Source: Adiantum capillus-veneris (lineage: Eukaryota > Streptophyta > Polypodiopsida > Polypodiales > Pteridaceae). From it: a DNA stretch of 64,000 nt. The stretch covers positions 22,838,991-22,902,990 of the forward strand of contig CM043942.1 in NCBI GenBank assembly GCA_014529385.2, written 5' to 3'. Below the pieces are notes generated by a model. It searched no databases. It saw only the letters and a list, made by a program, of their open reading frames with translations, and was not told where the DNA came from. Shown here one piece after another: positions 39,911 through 49,235 of this stretch. How positions within the stretch are numbered: position 1 is the first letter of the stretch; every line of letters starts with the position of its first letter. The position numbers were made by a program, and so were the translations under genes.

Positions 39911-40056
39911 TTCTTCATCATGTGCTTTACTCTAGGCCCCATCAGATGGATCTTCTTCTGCTGCTGCTATGCTTCTCTTAGGGTTTAGGCCCCTCGGCCG
40001 CGATCTGAAGGTTGGCTCTGTTCTTGAGTGGCTTGACACGTCAGTAATTTGTGACA
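39911..40056 (-). repeat. 146-bp tandem duplication of the LTR end
   Basis: TTCTTCATCATGTGCTTTAC is followed by a second copy of the LTR's last ~130 bp, ending AATTTGTGACA. TTCTTCATCATGT then recurs at 40057, so the flank was duplicated together with the LTR end. Confidence 0.8.
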
Positions 40057-40263
40057 TTCTTCATCATGTACTACCCCATCCGGTGCATCCATTGGGTGCC
40101 CATGATCTTTTGGCGGTAGCACAACGGGTTGCTGCTAGTATCAATAGGAAAAAATCTTCATCTAATGGTTGATTAATGGCTACCTGTTCATGTTGAACTT
40201 TGACCTTCTTCTTATCAAGATCACTTTGTGTAGCATTATTTAGCAACTTTGCCTCATCAAACG

Positions 40264-41784
40264 CTACATCTCGGCTGCATACAATCTTCCTTTTCTGAGG
40301 TAACCAAATTTTGTAACCCATCTCTCCCTCATCTCCATATCCATGAAGATGCCCTTGATGGATTTCATGTCAAGTTTGGTTCGCAGTTCTACAGATACAT
40401 GCACAAAGGCCTCAGAGCCAAAGACACGCAAGTGGTCATATGAAGCAGGTTTGCTAGACCAAACCTCTTTAGGACTGCCATTCTTTAAAGCACGATTCGG
40501 AGAGCGATTGCATACATGAATTGCAGTTTTAAGAGCCTCTCCCCAAAACTCCTGTGGGAGATCAGCCGTGGAGAACATGCACCTGATTCTCTCACAAAGT
40601 GTGCGATTATATCATTCAGCCAAGCCATTTGATGCACGGTTATAAGGTGTCAACTCCCGCTAAATGCCATGCATCTCACAAATCTTGTTGAACTCATTGG
40701 AGACATAATCTCCCCCATTATTTGTTCTAATTGCTTTCAATTTAAGCCCTTTTTGTGTGGTAACAAAAGCATGAAACCGTTTGAAAGCATCCAACACTTC
40801 ATTTTTGCCCTTGAACACATACACCCATGACTTTCTACTAAAATGATCAATGAAAGTAGCGAAGTAACGTGCACCCCCATATGAACTAACAGTCATTGTG
40901 CATACATCAGTGTGTACCAAATCAAGAGCATTAGAAATTCTTAGCGACACCACAGTAACAAGAAGACTTCAGAGGATTTCCATATATACAATCATTACAA
41001 AAGTCGAGACCAAGGCCTTTTACATCAAATCTCCCTGAAGAAGAGAGAACCTAAAGGCCTTTCTGGCTTATATGGCCAAGTCTTTTGTGCCAAAGTTCTA
41101 ATTGAGAATGGACTTCCATTTTTTCCAGGTAATTCTTTGCAATACAAGTAATATAAAGTCCTCTTGTTGCCTTTTACAATCAGCATAGAACCCTCGTGTA
41201 CTTTCCAAGACCCACCACCAAAAGTAGTGAAATAACCTTTTGCATCCAGCTATCCCATAGATAGGGAACTTTTCTTAATGCAAGGGACATATCGTACATC
41301 CTGCAAAATCAGCTCTTGGCCATTTTCAAGAGCCAAATGAATGGTGCCAACATCCTCTATCTCACATGCATAGTTGTTGCCCAAGTAGACCTTGCCTAGG
41401 CATCCTATAGTGTATGAAGAAAATGACTCCAAAGGAGGAGTAACATGAAAAGAGGCACCGCTGTCCACTATCCAAGATTGGGACAGCCCATCATGGGCTG
41501 AAGGTAAAGCATCAATCACTTCCCGTTTGATGATGTGCCTATCACCTGTTGCTGCCAGAACATCTCCATTAATGCATGAGGCTGCAACAAGCACTCCTTC
41601 AGTGTTAGGAAGCTCTTCAATGACCACACTAGAAGCTACATTGTCTTTAGCAACTTCTTTAAGAGTTGTCATCATCTTCCTCGTCATCCTTAGTTTTCTT
41701 TCCCTATTGTTTCTTTCTTTCTTGCTCTTTCTTGTAGTATCGGCAATCTGGCTTTTTGTGCCCTTTATACCCACATTGATAGCA
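40264..41784 (-). pseudogene. Copia zinc knuckle, protease and integrase, decayed
   Basis: Zinc knuckle CYQCGYKGHKKPDC (41743-41784). Protease: WIVDSGASFHVTPPLESFSS, with an intact DSGA, then LILQDVRYVPCIKKSSLSM. GAG-pre-integrase is degenerate at 40960-41230. Integrase: LVHTDVCTMTVSSYGGARYF, FIDHFSRKSWVYVFKGKNEV, RTNNGGDYVSNEFNKICEMH (Asp to Asn at the second catalytic site), then ALKNGSPKEVWSSKPASYDH. Several frames are needed to follow it. Confidence 0.82.
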
Positions 41785-42025
41785 AGTCACTCCCAAGTCC
41801 AATATAGGAGGGCAAAGGGGCCAATGAAGTGACTAAAGGGGCAATGCTCGGAGTAGATAACTTGGCAGAGGCATCATGATCAACAGGGGGAGAAGCTATC
41901 TTGGTCCTAGAAGAACAAGTTCTATTTGCATCTTTGTGACGTTCACGTCTTTCATAAGATCTAGTTGCTATATGTCTATGCCTTCCACAATGGGTACATG
42001 TAACATTAGGTCGATTTTACTCGGT

Positions 42026-42387
42026 AGCATTGCCGGGTTATTCTTGTCGAGTAGTCACCCCACCACCACTAGCTACTAAAACGGTGTCACCTGCAACATG
42101 CTCAAGGAAATCCCAATCATGAAGATGCTGAGAAATCTGCCGCAAAGCAAACTCGGTAAAAGATTCTTCCAAGTGTTAACACGAGGAGAGGAACAAGGTT
42201 GTAATAGCATTACCGGGTTATTCTTGTCGAGAAGTCACTCCACCACCATGAGCTACTAAAACGGTGTCACCTGCAACATGCTCAAGGAAATCCCAATCTT
42301 GAAGATGCTGAGAAATCTGCCGCAAAGCAAAGTTGGTAAGAGATTCTTCCGAGTGTTAACACGAGGAGAAGAAACAAGGTTGTAATA
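42026..42387 (+). repeat. 180-bp tandem duplication inside copia gag
   Basis: Copy 1 starts AGCATTGCCGGGTTATTC at 42026 and copy 2 AGCATTACCGGGTTATTC at 42206. They differ at a few percent of positions. The duplication lies in gag coding DNA and further disrupts it. Confidence 0.9.
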
Positions 42388-43000
42388 TAGAGAGAGACAT
42401 ACTGCGAGGGAAGCTTGGCCAATAGTCGAGTGGGCATATCCTTCAAAGTGATCACCTTGCCACAAACAAAAAGCTTGTCTCGAGTTGCTCCATACGGAAA
42501 TAAGAGCATGAGGAGGACGGAACAACGACTACTCTAGGTTGAGAGTAGTCTTCTCAAGAACAAGGGTCTGATTGGGGGTAACCACCTCATAGAGGTTGCA
42601 ATGGTATTCCCAAACCTAGAAAGAAGTCAAAATCACAAAATCTGTACAGTTGATGCAAAGGTAGGAAAACACCTTGCGGTTGCTCTCATTCCAGGTGTCA
42701 ACCATGGCTTGCGTAACAACCGATGATGAAGTACAAGGTCTAGTAAATAATAAGCCAGTTGAGGAGGTAAAGAGTCACCAATGTAGAAGTAGTAATTTAG
42801 GAAGCCGAAATGGTAGGGCACGTGGTGTTGTTGCAGTCAATAAGCCAATCCCTTGAGTCAGTCGCCATAAGAATAACCATGATCTTCATCTTCCAAACCA
42901 TAAAGTTGGAACGGTTTAACGTCTCCCTGAGGATAGTGTCGAAGGAGATTTGAACGCCACGCTCAAAAAGCAAAAAAGCCGACGTGTGGACGGAGTACAT
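42250..43000 (-). pseudogene. Copia gag, decayed
   Basis: The N-terminal part reads LNRSNFMVWKMKIMVILMAT, the 'xNFxxWKxxMxxxL' start of copia gag, followed by broken frames. The tail is interrupted by the 180-bp duplication. Confidence 0.7.
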
Positions 43001-43454
43001 GACGAGAAACAGTCAAGGAACCCGGGAAGTTGCAGAGAGAGCAAAGAGTAGCAGCTGTCCACAACAAAGCGTCGAAGTAGAGGCCAGATAGCACAAGTCT
43101 AGGACCGGTGGTAGAGCAATCCGACTAGGAATTTGAGGGAGTAGATAAGGGATACCTGGCTGAAACCTGCAACACACTGGAGAATTTAAATGATGATGTT
43201 GAAGTCACGTGAGAAGAAAACAAAAGAACAAAAAGGTTCCCGAGGCCGAGGCCGAGGCCGGAAGAGTCGGTATGGAGATAGTAGGACAACCTTGGCTGCA
43301 AGGAGATGGAGGGGGATCCCTAAGATAGCAGTAAAATGCTGAAAGGCTACGCAAAGAAGAAAATGCTGGCGTAGAATGCAATCACAAAGGTGGAGCGTGC
43401 GCAAGAGCTGGTGGGGAGGGTGGAAGGGCGGATCTCAAAGAAGCACCACTTAGT

Positions 43455-43466
43455 GCTTTGATACCA
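43455..43466 (-). promoter_or_regulatory. Primer-binding site of the decayed copia element
   Basis: The minus strand reads TGGTATCAAAGC directly after the LTR end TAACA. It is the initiator-Met type with one difference. Confidence 0.75.
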
Positions 43467-43514
43467 TGTTAGAGTATGCAGCAGAAGATAAACACGAATA
43501 TGGGAACACGCAAG

Positions 43515-43588
<74 letters not shown>

Positions 43589-43640
43589 ATCGTCCATGGA
43601 GGTCATATATGACCCATGGGACCAAAAACACAACATTACA
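43467..43640 (-). repeat. 5' LTR of the decayed copia element (right edge unknown)
   Basis: It starts TGTTAGAGTATGCAGCAG next to the PBS and contains a compound (GT)n(GA)n microsatellite at about 43518-43584. The outer edge is not defined because no partner LTR is seen. It probably ends before the ORF that stops at 43,732. Confidence 0.5.
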
Positions 43641-43731
43641 ACAATTCCTTTTCAGTGTGGGCCGATACATATCAGTTAAGGAGTGAGGGTCCATCAAGAG
43701 TGTAGAGTAGGGAAAAAGAGAAAACAAGAAC

Positions 43732-44475
43732 CTAAGAAGGGTCGGTTGAGGGGAGAGCCGGTTTGGGATTTCGAAGCTCTTGGATGGTCGCTTTGCCACC
43801 TCGGAAGACTGCCCATTTGCCTTGCTTACGTGCTTCATGCATCTTCTTGAGCTCGCTCGCTTTACTTTTGAGTTGATTCATGGTCAATTCTTCAGCAATC
43901 CAAAGCTTTTTTCCCTTGAGAAGTCGAGATTGACATAGCAGCTTCATACGCTCATCTTTGTCCTTGAAAGTGAGTATGCAGTGCTCAGGTGGGACATGTC
44001 TATGTGTATCGTTGATCCAAGCAACAATTTCGTGCTTGATGTAGACATGTTGAAGAATGTCATTGAGCTTGGTGATTGCTTCTTCAAGGGTGCCCTCCGT
44101 GGTACACCACAGTGAGTGGTCCCCTAATCTTGACCTTGAGGCCAAGAGATTCTTGTAGCCTGCATTCTTGTAGGGCCGCCTGTATCTTGGTGTCAATCTT
44201 CTTATGTGTTGCTTCATGTGATTCTTTCTGCAGTGCGACGACAATTTTGGTTTGACTGCGTGTGCTTTTTCAAGCAGAGCTTGGCTCTCTACTTCCTTCG
44301 CATCTTCAAGCTTGCGTAAATGTTCTTTGAGTCTCTCATTCTCCCCGACGAGTTCTTGAATATGAGCCTCAAGGGCTGTGATTCGTGCTTCTTGGCGGGC
44401 GAGGGGGTCCTTCCTTGGTGCCGCTGCCACCGCAAGAAAGCTCTTGCGTGGAATATGGGTACCAAAGGACGGCAT
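43732..44475 (-). CDS. ORF1p-like coding remnant (coiled coil plus RNA-binding-type C-terminus)
   Basis: This is a 247-codon frame. Residues 28-70 form a clear coiled coil (ITALEAHIQELVGENERLKE). Residues about 135-240 read LEEAITKLNDILQHVYIKHE, LTFKDKDERMKLLCQSRLLK, GKKLWIAEELTMNQLKSKAS and GKWAVFRGGKATIQEL. The pattern of an F-x-D-x4-R-x3-L segment, then a short basic strand, a 'DLT-x-x-Q' helix and a closing W...GGKA strand resembles the C-terminal domain of L1-type ORF1 proteins. Between residues 75 and 130 a neighbouring frame looks more protein-like (KIVVALQKESHEATHKKIDT), so two compensating frameshifts are likely and the gene is probably dead. It could instead be a domesticated host gene. 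Confidence 0.4.
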   Translation of the reverse strand: MPSFGTHIPRKSFLAVAAAPRKDPLARQEARITALEAHIQELVGENERLKEHLRKLEDAKEVESQALLEKAHAVKPKLSSHCRKNHMKQHIRRLTPRYRRPYKNAGYKNLLASRSRLGDHSLWCTTEGTLEEAITKLNDILQHVYIKHEIVAWINDTHRHVPPEHCILTFKDKDERMKLLCQSRLLKGKKLWIAEELTMNQLKSKASELKKMHEARKQGKWAVFRGGKATIQELRNPKPALPSTDPS

Positions 44476-44690
44476 CAGGCTACAAAAGGGAATTCCTATT
44501 GAAACACACAGTGGTGCGTGAGATGAAGGGCTTATTTTGATTTAAATTTTTGGAGTGGAAGCATTAAGCCATGCTCTGTGTAGGCGGGATAACAAAGAAT
44601 GAAGGTTTTCGACGAGCAGAGATGAGGCTTAGTTTTCGACGGGCTGAGAGGGAGGGAGGGGGTGGGGGGGGGCAGGGAGAGAGTCTCTTG

Positions 44691-44828
44691 AACCAAATCG
44701 ACCTTGTACGCTGACGAGCAGGCCGTAGCAGGGCGCAGGTCACAGCAGAGTCACTCTTGAACCAAATCGACCTTGTACGTTGATGAGCAGGTCGTAGCAG
44801 GGTCGGACGCAGGTCGCAGCAGAGTCAT
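44691..44828 (+). repeat. 69-bp tandem duplication
   Basis: AACCAAATCGACCTTGTACG occurs at 44691 and 44760, each followed by the same GACGAGCAGG(C/T)CGTAGCAGGG block. Copy 2 has a small insertion. Confidence 0.9.
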
Positions 44829-44944
44829 GCTTGGGCATGGGGCAGGGCTTGTGTATTAACGCCCCCCCCATAGGGCCGCCCTCGCCTAGGGGAGACGTGC
44901 AGAGTATGAAGGCTAGTTTTCGACGAGCAAAGACGAGGCTAGGT

Positions 44945-44949
<5 letters not shown>

Positions 44950-44979
<30 letters not shown>
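44950..44979 (+). repeat. (GA)n microsatellite
   Basis: About 30 bp of perfect GA repeat. Confidence 0.9.
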
Positions 44980-44981
<2 letters not shown>

Positions 44982-45157
44982 CATAACCCCAGATGCTAAA
45001 AGATGGACCAAAGGGTGGACTAGGGCTTCACCGATATAGCGAGCCAGCTCTGGTTGGGCAAAACCTTTAAAAACTACCACGGAAAATACACAAAACTGGG
45101 AAATAAATATAAAATGGGCAAAATGCCTGGTGCAAACCCTATATTTACCTAGAATCC

Positions 45158-46536
45158 CTACCAAGAGGGTGAAGGACGACCAACGCACAGCCAAGGGCGT
45201 GTGTGCACGTGAGAAAAGCCGCAAGCAAGAGTGAAAGCATCTGGAAGGTGAGCGTAAAGCTTTGACAGCTTTTTCCATTGCATGCCACTTCTATGGATGC
45301 GATTGTTGATACCAAGTGCGTGGGCAGCTGCCATAGTGAGCATCCACTCCGTGTATGATGGACTTGTGCCATGGGCCATACCTATAATGTGCAGTGGAAG
45401 TGAATGATGGTGTATGGCTCACGATGAGTGATCAGTGATGCTCAAGGTTCCTTTTATTGACGGGAAGGGAGAGCCTTCCTTGACTTAATGAGAGAATGTG
45501 CAATGACCAAAACAAGAGAGTGGAATGCAAACTGTGAGTGCGAGTGCAAGAGAGTGCTAGAGAGAGAGAGAAGAGACGACACGAGATGGGGTCCCAAACC
45601 CCCCTCCAAGGGCCCCCCAGAGAGGGATTTTCTTTATATTGCACAAAGTCTGGTACAATGCTTCTAGATGCTGTGGTACTTGACGATGACGATGATGTCA
45701 ATGACGACGACGACGACGACGACGTTGTCAATGGGTTGAAATCTGTAAATGCTAAGATCTACTGCTGTGGATCTGCTACTGCTGCGAGGCAAGGGCTGAT
45801 CTCCTGCTGTCCATGCCTGCAGGGGCTGAGAATGCAAAACGCTGACTGTCTAGAGGCTGAAAACAGAAAACGCTGGCTGATCGAGGCTGAAACTGGAAAC
45901 GCCATCTAATCTGCTGTGACAGGAAAGTCTGCAGCGACGTTCTACTACCGGGTGGGAGCGGTTCGACAAGGTGAAGGGCTGATCTGAAAACGCTGGTCCT
46001 CAATGCTGAAAACACTGGTGTTCTTGGTGCAAAAACGCTGGGCTGATTCTGGAGAAAACGCTAGAGAACGCTTGAGGTGCTGCCTGTAAGCTTGGTACCT
46101 TCCTCCTTGTGCCTCTTGCCTCTTCTGCTCTCTACTGGCGCCCTGGGTTCCCCTGTATAGCTCCCAAGAGATGGGTCGAGCAGTGCTAGAGGAGACTCAA
46201 CGATCTGGAAATTAATAAGTGATCAAGTCACTTATTAATTAAATGATATAAGAGATGGTTTCACGCGGTCGTCACTAGGTTCATGTGGTGGAACATGCTC
46301 ATGATGCTAATGATCCTGGGTTGTGCAATCAAAAGGTATGCAGCTACTCTAAGTGCCTGGACATGCACGGCTTGCGTACAGGCTCACAAGGGTGCCAGAA
46401 CACTTCCTAGGCTACCTAAACCCTAGAAGTAGGAACGGCTTGTCCACATGCACATAGGGTTAGATGTGCACGTGACAATGCCGTATCGTAATTCATTTAG
46501 AAAGCTTGCAAGATCAAGAGCATCTTGATCTATCAT
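45158..46536 (-). pseudogene. Unrecognised open frame split by a solo LTR
   Basis: On the minus strand an open frame starting at an ATG (46534-46536) reads MIDQDALDLASFLNELRYG up to the LTR. On the far side the frame continues MAHGTSPSYTEWMLTMAAAH to 45,158. If the LTR and one target copy are removed the frame is kept. I do not recognise the protein. The upstream frame is closed by stops just before the ATG, so it may be an exon or part of another old repeat. Confidence 0.35.
45383..46477 (-). repeat. Solo LTR of the AGCGTTTT family, copy H (diverged), TSD ATACC/ATGCC
   Basis: It is 1,095 bp in minus orientation, from TATAATGTGCAGTGG to GTTAGATGTGCACGTGACA. It shares the family's AAAACGCT motifs, the GACGACGACGACGAC patch and the GGGAAGGGAGAGCCTTCC hairpin region. 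It is more diverged than the other copies. The 5-bp flanks differ at one base. Confidence 0.8.
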
Positions 46537-46968
46537 ATCTGGTCATCATGATGTTAAGTCATTACAACTTATCCACTGCACATCCATAGGGGAATAGTTC
46601 TTGAATTCTGTCAAATATCTTCAAGGAGTCTTCCTTTAGGTAGACGGATCTTTTTCAGGAGCAATATCTCTTTCAATTTCTCAACCTTGCTTATTGGTGG
46701 CAAAGGTTTGAAAGAAAATGTGGGCTTGGTTGGAATGGAAGTGCAAGGCGTGGACAACAGCAAACGAGTGAGCTGGGAGTCAGCATGTTAACTTCAGAAC
46801 CCTAAAATCAGCCCTTCTTAAGTTCTTACAAAGAGGCTTTAACCAACACAAACTCTATGCTGCAGCTATGAACCTTATATTTCCTCGATGTGTTGACCAA
46901 CGTCCGCATGGAGTTTCAGTCTTGTGCATCAACCATGACACAAAACTAAGCTCGGAGTAGCCATGCAG
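46478..46968. other. AT-rich DNA between solo LTR and the DUF3007 gene
   Basis: Apart from the short open piece next to the LTR, no gene is recognised. If the DUF3007 exons continue upstream, this is intron or promoter sequence. Confidence 0.4.
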
Positions 46969-48078
46969 AGGTGCGAAAGAAGAAAACAAAGGAGGAAAAG
47001 TGCATCATTGTCACTAAGGGTTTGAGTGGTGGAGCGAATGTTGGTTGGTATACAGGATTCCAGCAGGTGAGAGTTTGAAGAGCATTGGGAATGTTGAGAG
47101 AGCATTCTGCAGTGATTTGGATCTCTATTTTGGTGCGAGGAGTGGCCAGCGTACTCGGTTTCTCTGTGAGGGATCCTATATAACGTTGCTGCTCTCTCCT
47201 GTTTGGTGCTAATGTGCAGCTTTTATGGGCATTTTCTGAATATAAAATATAAAAGCAGGTCTTACTCCTGTTCAGTGATTGTTTCGATGAGCCAGTATTG
47301 TATGGCTTTCCAGTAGTGCAATTATTGGTGTGAAGGTAGTATTCACATGCGTGCTTAAATTGTTGGTGAAAGAGCTGCTCTCCGGAGCATTTATCTATTC
47401 GCATTCTGAACTCAGAGAGAACTAAGGCAGAAAGCCTTCCTGGGTTTTGACTTGGTATCTATTGAGTTCTGGTGATTCTTGGCAGTTTGCCGGACTTGAT
47501 CCTCTCAAAGCCGGCAATGTGGTGCAGCTAGTCATGGTTCTTGGTCTCACTGTCGGGTGGATTTCCACTTACTTATTTAGGGTCTCTACAAAAGATATGA
47601 CATATGCCAAGCAGTTAAGGGACTACGAGAACAAAGTCATACAGGTACATATTCTATGATTGCCATTCTGTGTGTAAAATGCTCGCTAGCAATCTAAATA
47701 GGACTCTCTTGCACTCTTTTCTAGGATAGGCATAGTGGTCTCCCTAGGTGATCGTACTTATACATTCCATAGCATATTAGAGGTAGGATGCATGAGCACG
47801 GGCATATAGATACTGCACATTATACATGCATCTCATGGCATTTTTTCATTTTTCTGCTTTATGATTTATGATACATAGAGACACGGATGCTTCTAGTACA
47901 ATGGTTTGTCTCATAGGCCAATTTGATTTGGTTAGTATGATATTCAATTTATATTTGGGGTACCCAGAAACGGTTGGAAGAGCTACCTGAAGCGGAGTTG
48001 GAGTCTTTGCTGGCCCAAGTTGAAGAGGAAAAGCAGCAACTAAAAGCAAGACGAGCGAAAATGTCTAAACCTGAATAG
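46969..48078 (+). CDS. DUF3007 (DAC-like) chloroplast protein gene, 3' exons
   Basis: Two exons are clear. Exon 47486-47644 follows TTGGCAG and ends ATACAG before GTACAT. It encodes FAGLDPLKAGNVVQLVMVLG, then LTVGWISTYLFRVSTKDMTY and AKQLRDYENKVIQ. Exon 47968-48078 follows ACCCAG and encodes KRLEELPEAELESLLAQVEE to KMSKPE and a TAG stop. Both junctions are phase 0. This is the hydrophobic segment plus acidic coiled tail of the DUF3007 family, which includes the plant thylakoid protein DAC, needed for cytochrome b6f accumulation. A weaker upstream exon is proposed at 46969-47066 (KGLSGGANVGWYTGFQQ, donor CAG/GTGAGA), also phase 0 at its end. The transit peptide and first exon are not found. 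Confidence 0.75.
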
Positions 48079-48577
48079 AGATGTGAATAACTGGGCAATT
48101 TTCATGTATGATATCCCCGTCACTTTGAAAGTGATGGGGGCCGTTTATGGTCGAAGTATAAAAGGCTTACCTTTTGTCCTCCTTCCTCATTGTTCAGTTA
48201 ATGGCAAGGCCAAATTTGTATAAATTTTAATGTCTCTAGCTTGTAGGTTCTGAAAGTTGGGTCATTTTGTATGGTTTTCCTGCTTATTTGCAAGTTTGTC
48301 ATTTGCTATTGATGCGTTGTTGTGTTTTGATAATAATTGCAACAAAAGTTCCCAAGAACAAAATGATGTACTCGAACAAATTTTTTGGCACCATGGCATA
48401 ATTTCAAAAGCCTCTCAACAAGTAGTTAGTTCCAATGGAAGAGCATTACCAAGAAGTGCCTACATAGTTCGGAAAAGGAGAAGCTCAAGAGAACTTAAAC
48501 TAGTTGTAGTAGTTGGTGTTTGCAAGAATGCACACATCTTGCATCAAGAGAAGCTTTAGAGGGCACAAATCTGCTTT
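48079..48577 (+). other. 3' untranslated and downstream DNA of the DUF3007 gene
   Basis: Directly after the stop is a small inverted repeat (CCCCGTCACTTTGAAAGTGATGGGGG, about 48115-48140, described in parts: CCCCGTCACTTT and AAAGTGATGGGG arms). It may form a hairpin in the 3' UTR. A/T-rich TATAAATTTTAATG at about 48218 could serve polyadenylation. No other gene is seen. Confidence 0.45.
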
Positions 48578-49235
48578 TCAAGGTGGTGCAATGAGATCAA
48601 TCATCCTTCCATTCTTTTGAAACTCAAGAGTTTTATTAAATAAATCAAGTTTTTTAAAATCATGTAGCATGTAATCAATGCATGGTTGAGGATCATAATT
48701 GCAACAAACAAGAGCATGGCGAATCTGTAAAAATTCACGCAAATGCATACGAAAAATGAATCAAGCAGTATACCTTGTGTTGTGTGTATGTGTTGTATGA
48801 TGAGGCACACAAGTGGAATGGGAAAGAGACTAAGAGAGCATGTGGTTGTGTGTACCCAATAGATCCTCCTACATTGGAAAAGCCTAAGAGACCACAAAGT
48901 TCCCCTTTCAGAATGGTGCATTGAGAACAACCATCCTTCCATTTTTTTGAAACTTGAGTTTTATCAACTAAATCAAGTTCTTTATCATGTAGCATATTGA
49001 AGGTATTCAACACATACAATGCATGATTGGGGATCATAATTGCAATAGCCCAAGAGCATGGCAAATCTAGAAAAATACACACAAATACATATGAAAAGTG
49101 AACCGACCATTATACCTTGTGTTGTGTGTGTGTTGTATGATGAGGCATACAAGTGGAGAGGGGGAGAGACTAAGAGAGAGCAAGAGAGCACACGATCGTA
49201 GGTACCCCATAGATCCTCCTAAATTGGAGTGTTAT
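48578..49235 (+). repeat. Diverged ~327-bp tandem duplication
   Basis: Copy 1 starts near TTTCAAGGTGGTGCAATGAG (48578), copy 2 near TTTCAGAATGGTGCATTGAG (48905). Both contain CCATCCTTCCATT, CATGTAGCAT, CATAATTGCAA, TATACCTTGTGTTGTGTG and AGATCCTCCTA in order. Short indels separate the copies. Confidence 0.85.

Larger units (their letters stand above)
37160..40056 (-). mobile_element. Non-autonomous LTR element with a gag relic, inside the copia element
   Basis: Two LTRs (37160-37836 and 39293-39910) have ends TGTCACAA and TTGTGACA, an 8-bp terminal inverted repeat. The PBS lies left of the right LTR and the polypurine tract right of the left LTR, so it reads on the minus strand. The interior carries a gypsy-like gag relic and 55-bp tandem repeats but no pol. 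A 146-bp terminal duplication (39911-40056) extends the right end. I could not find an exact target duplication (CTTTT left, TTCTT right). Confidence 0.75.
33476..43466 (-). mobile_element. Decayed Ty1/copia element with nested insertions
   Basis: In the minus direction from the PBS at 43,466 come gag (43000-42256), a zinc knuckle (41743-41784), protease (about 41450), integrase (40953-40264), an insertion (37160-40056), reverse transcriptase fragments (36990-36400), RNase H (36362-36040), a nested solo LTR (33667-36034), and the last ten codons of pol (33662-33633). Numerous stops, a duplication in gag and a deletion of the reverse transcriptase core show long decay. No 3' LTR matching the 5' LTR is visible left of 33,633. 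Confidence 0.8.

Noticed and set aside
37155-40061. Target duplication for the nested gag-only element
   Set aside because: CTTTT and TTCTT are not identical and the T-rich context makes chance similarity likely.
46946-47404. 152-codon minus-strand open frame
   Set aside because: It overlaps the proposed DUF3007 upstream exon and intron, has no recognisable motif and its composition is not protein-like.
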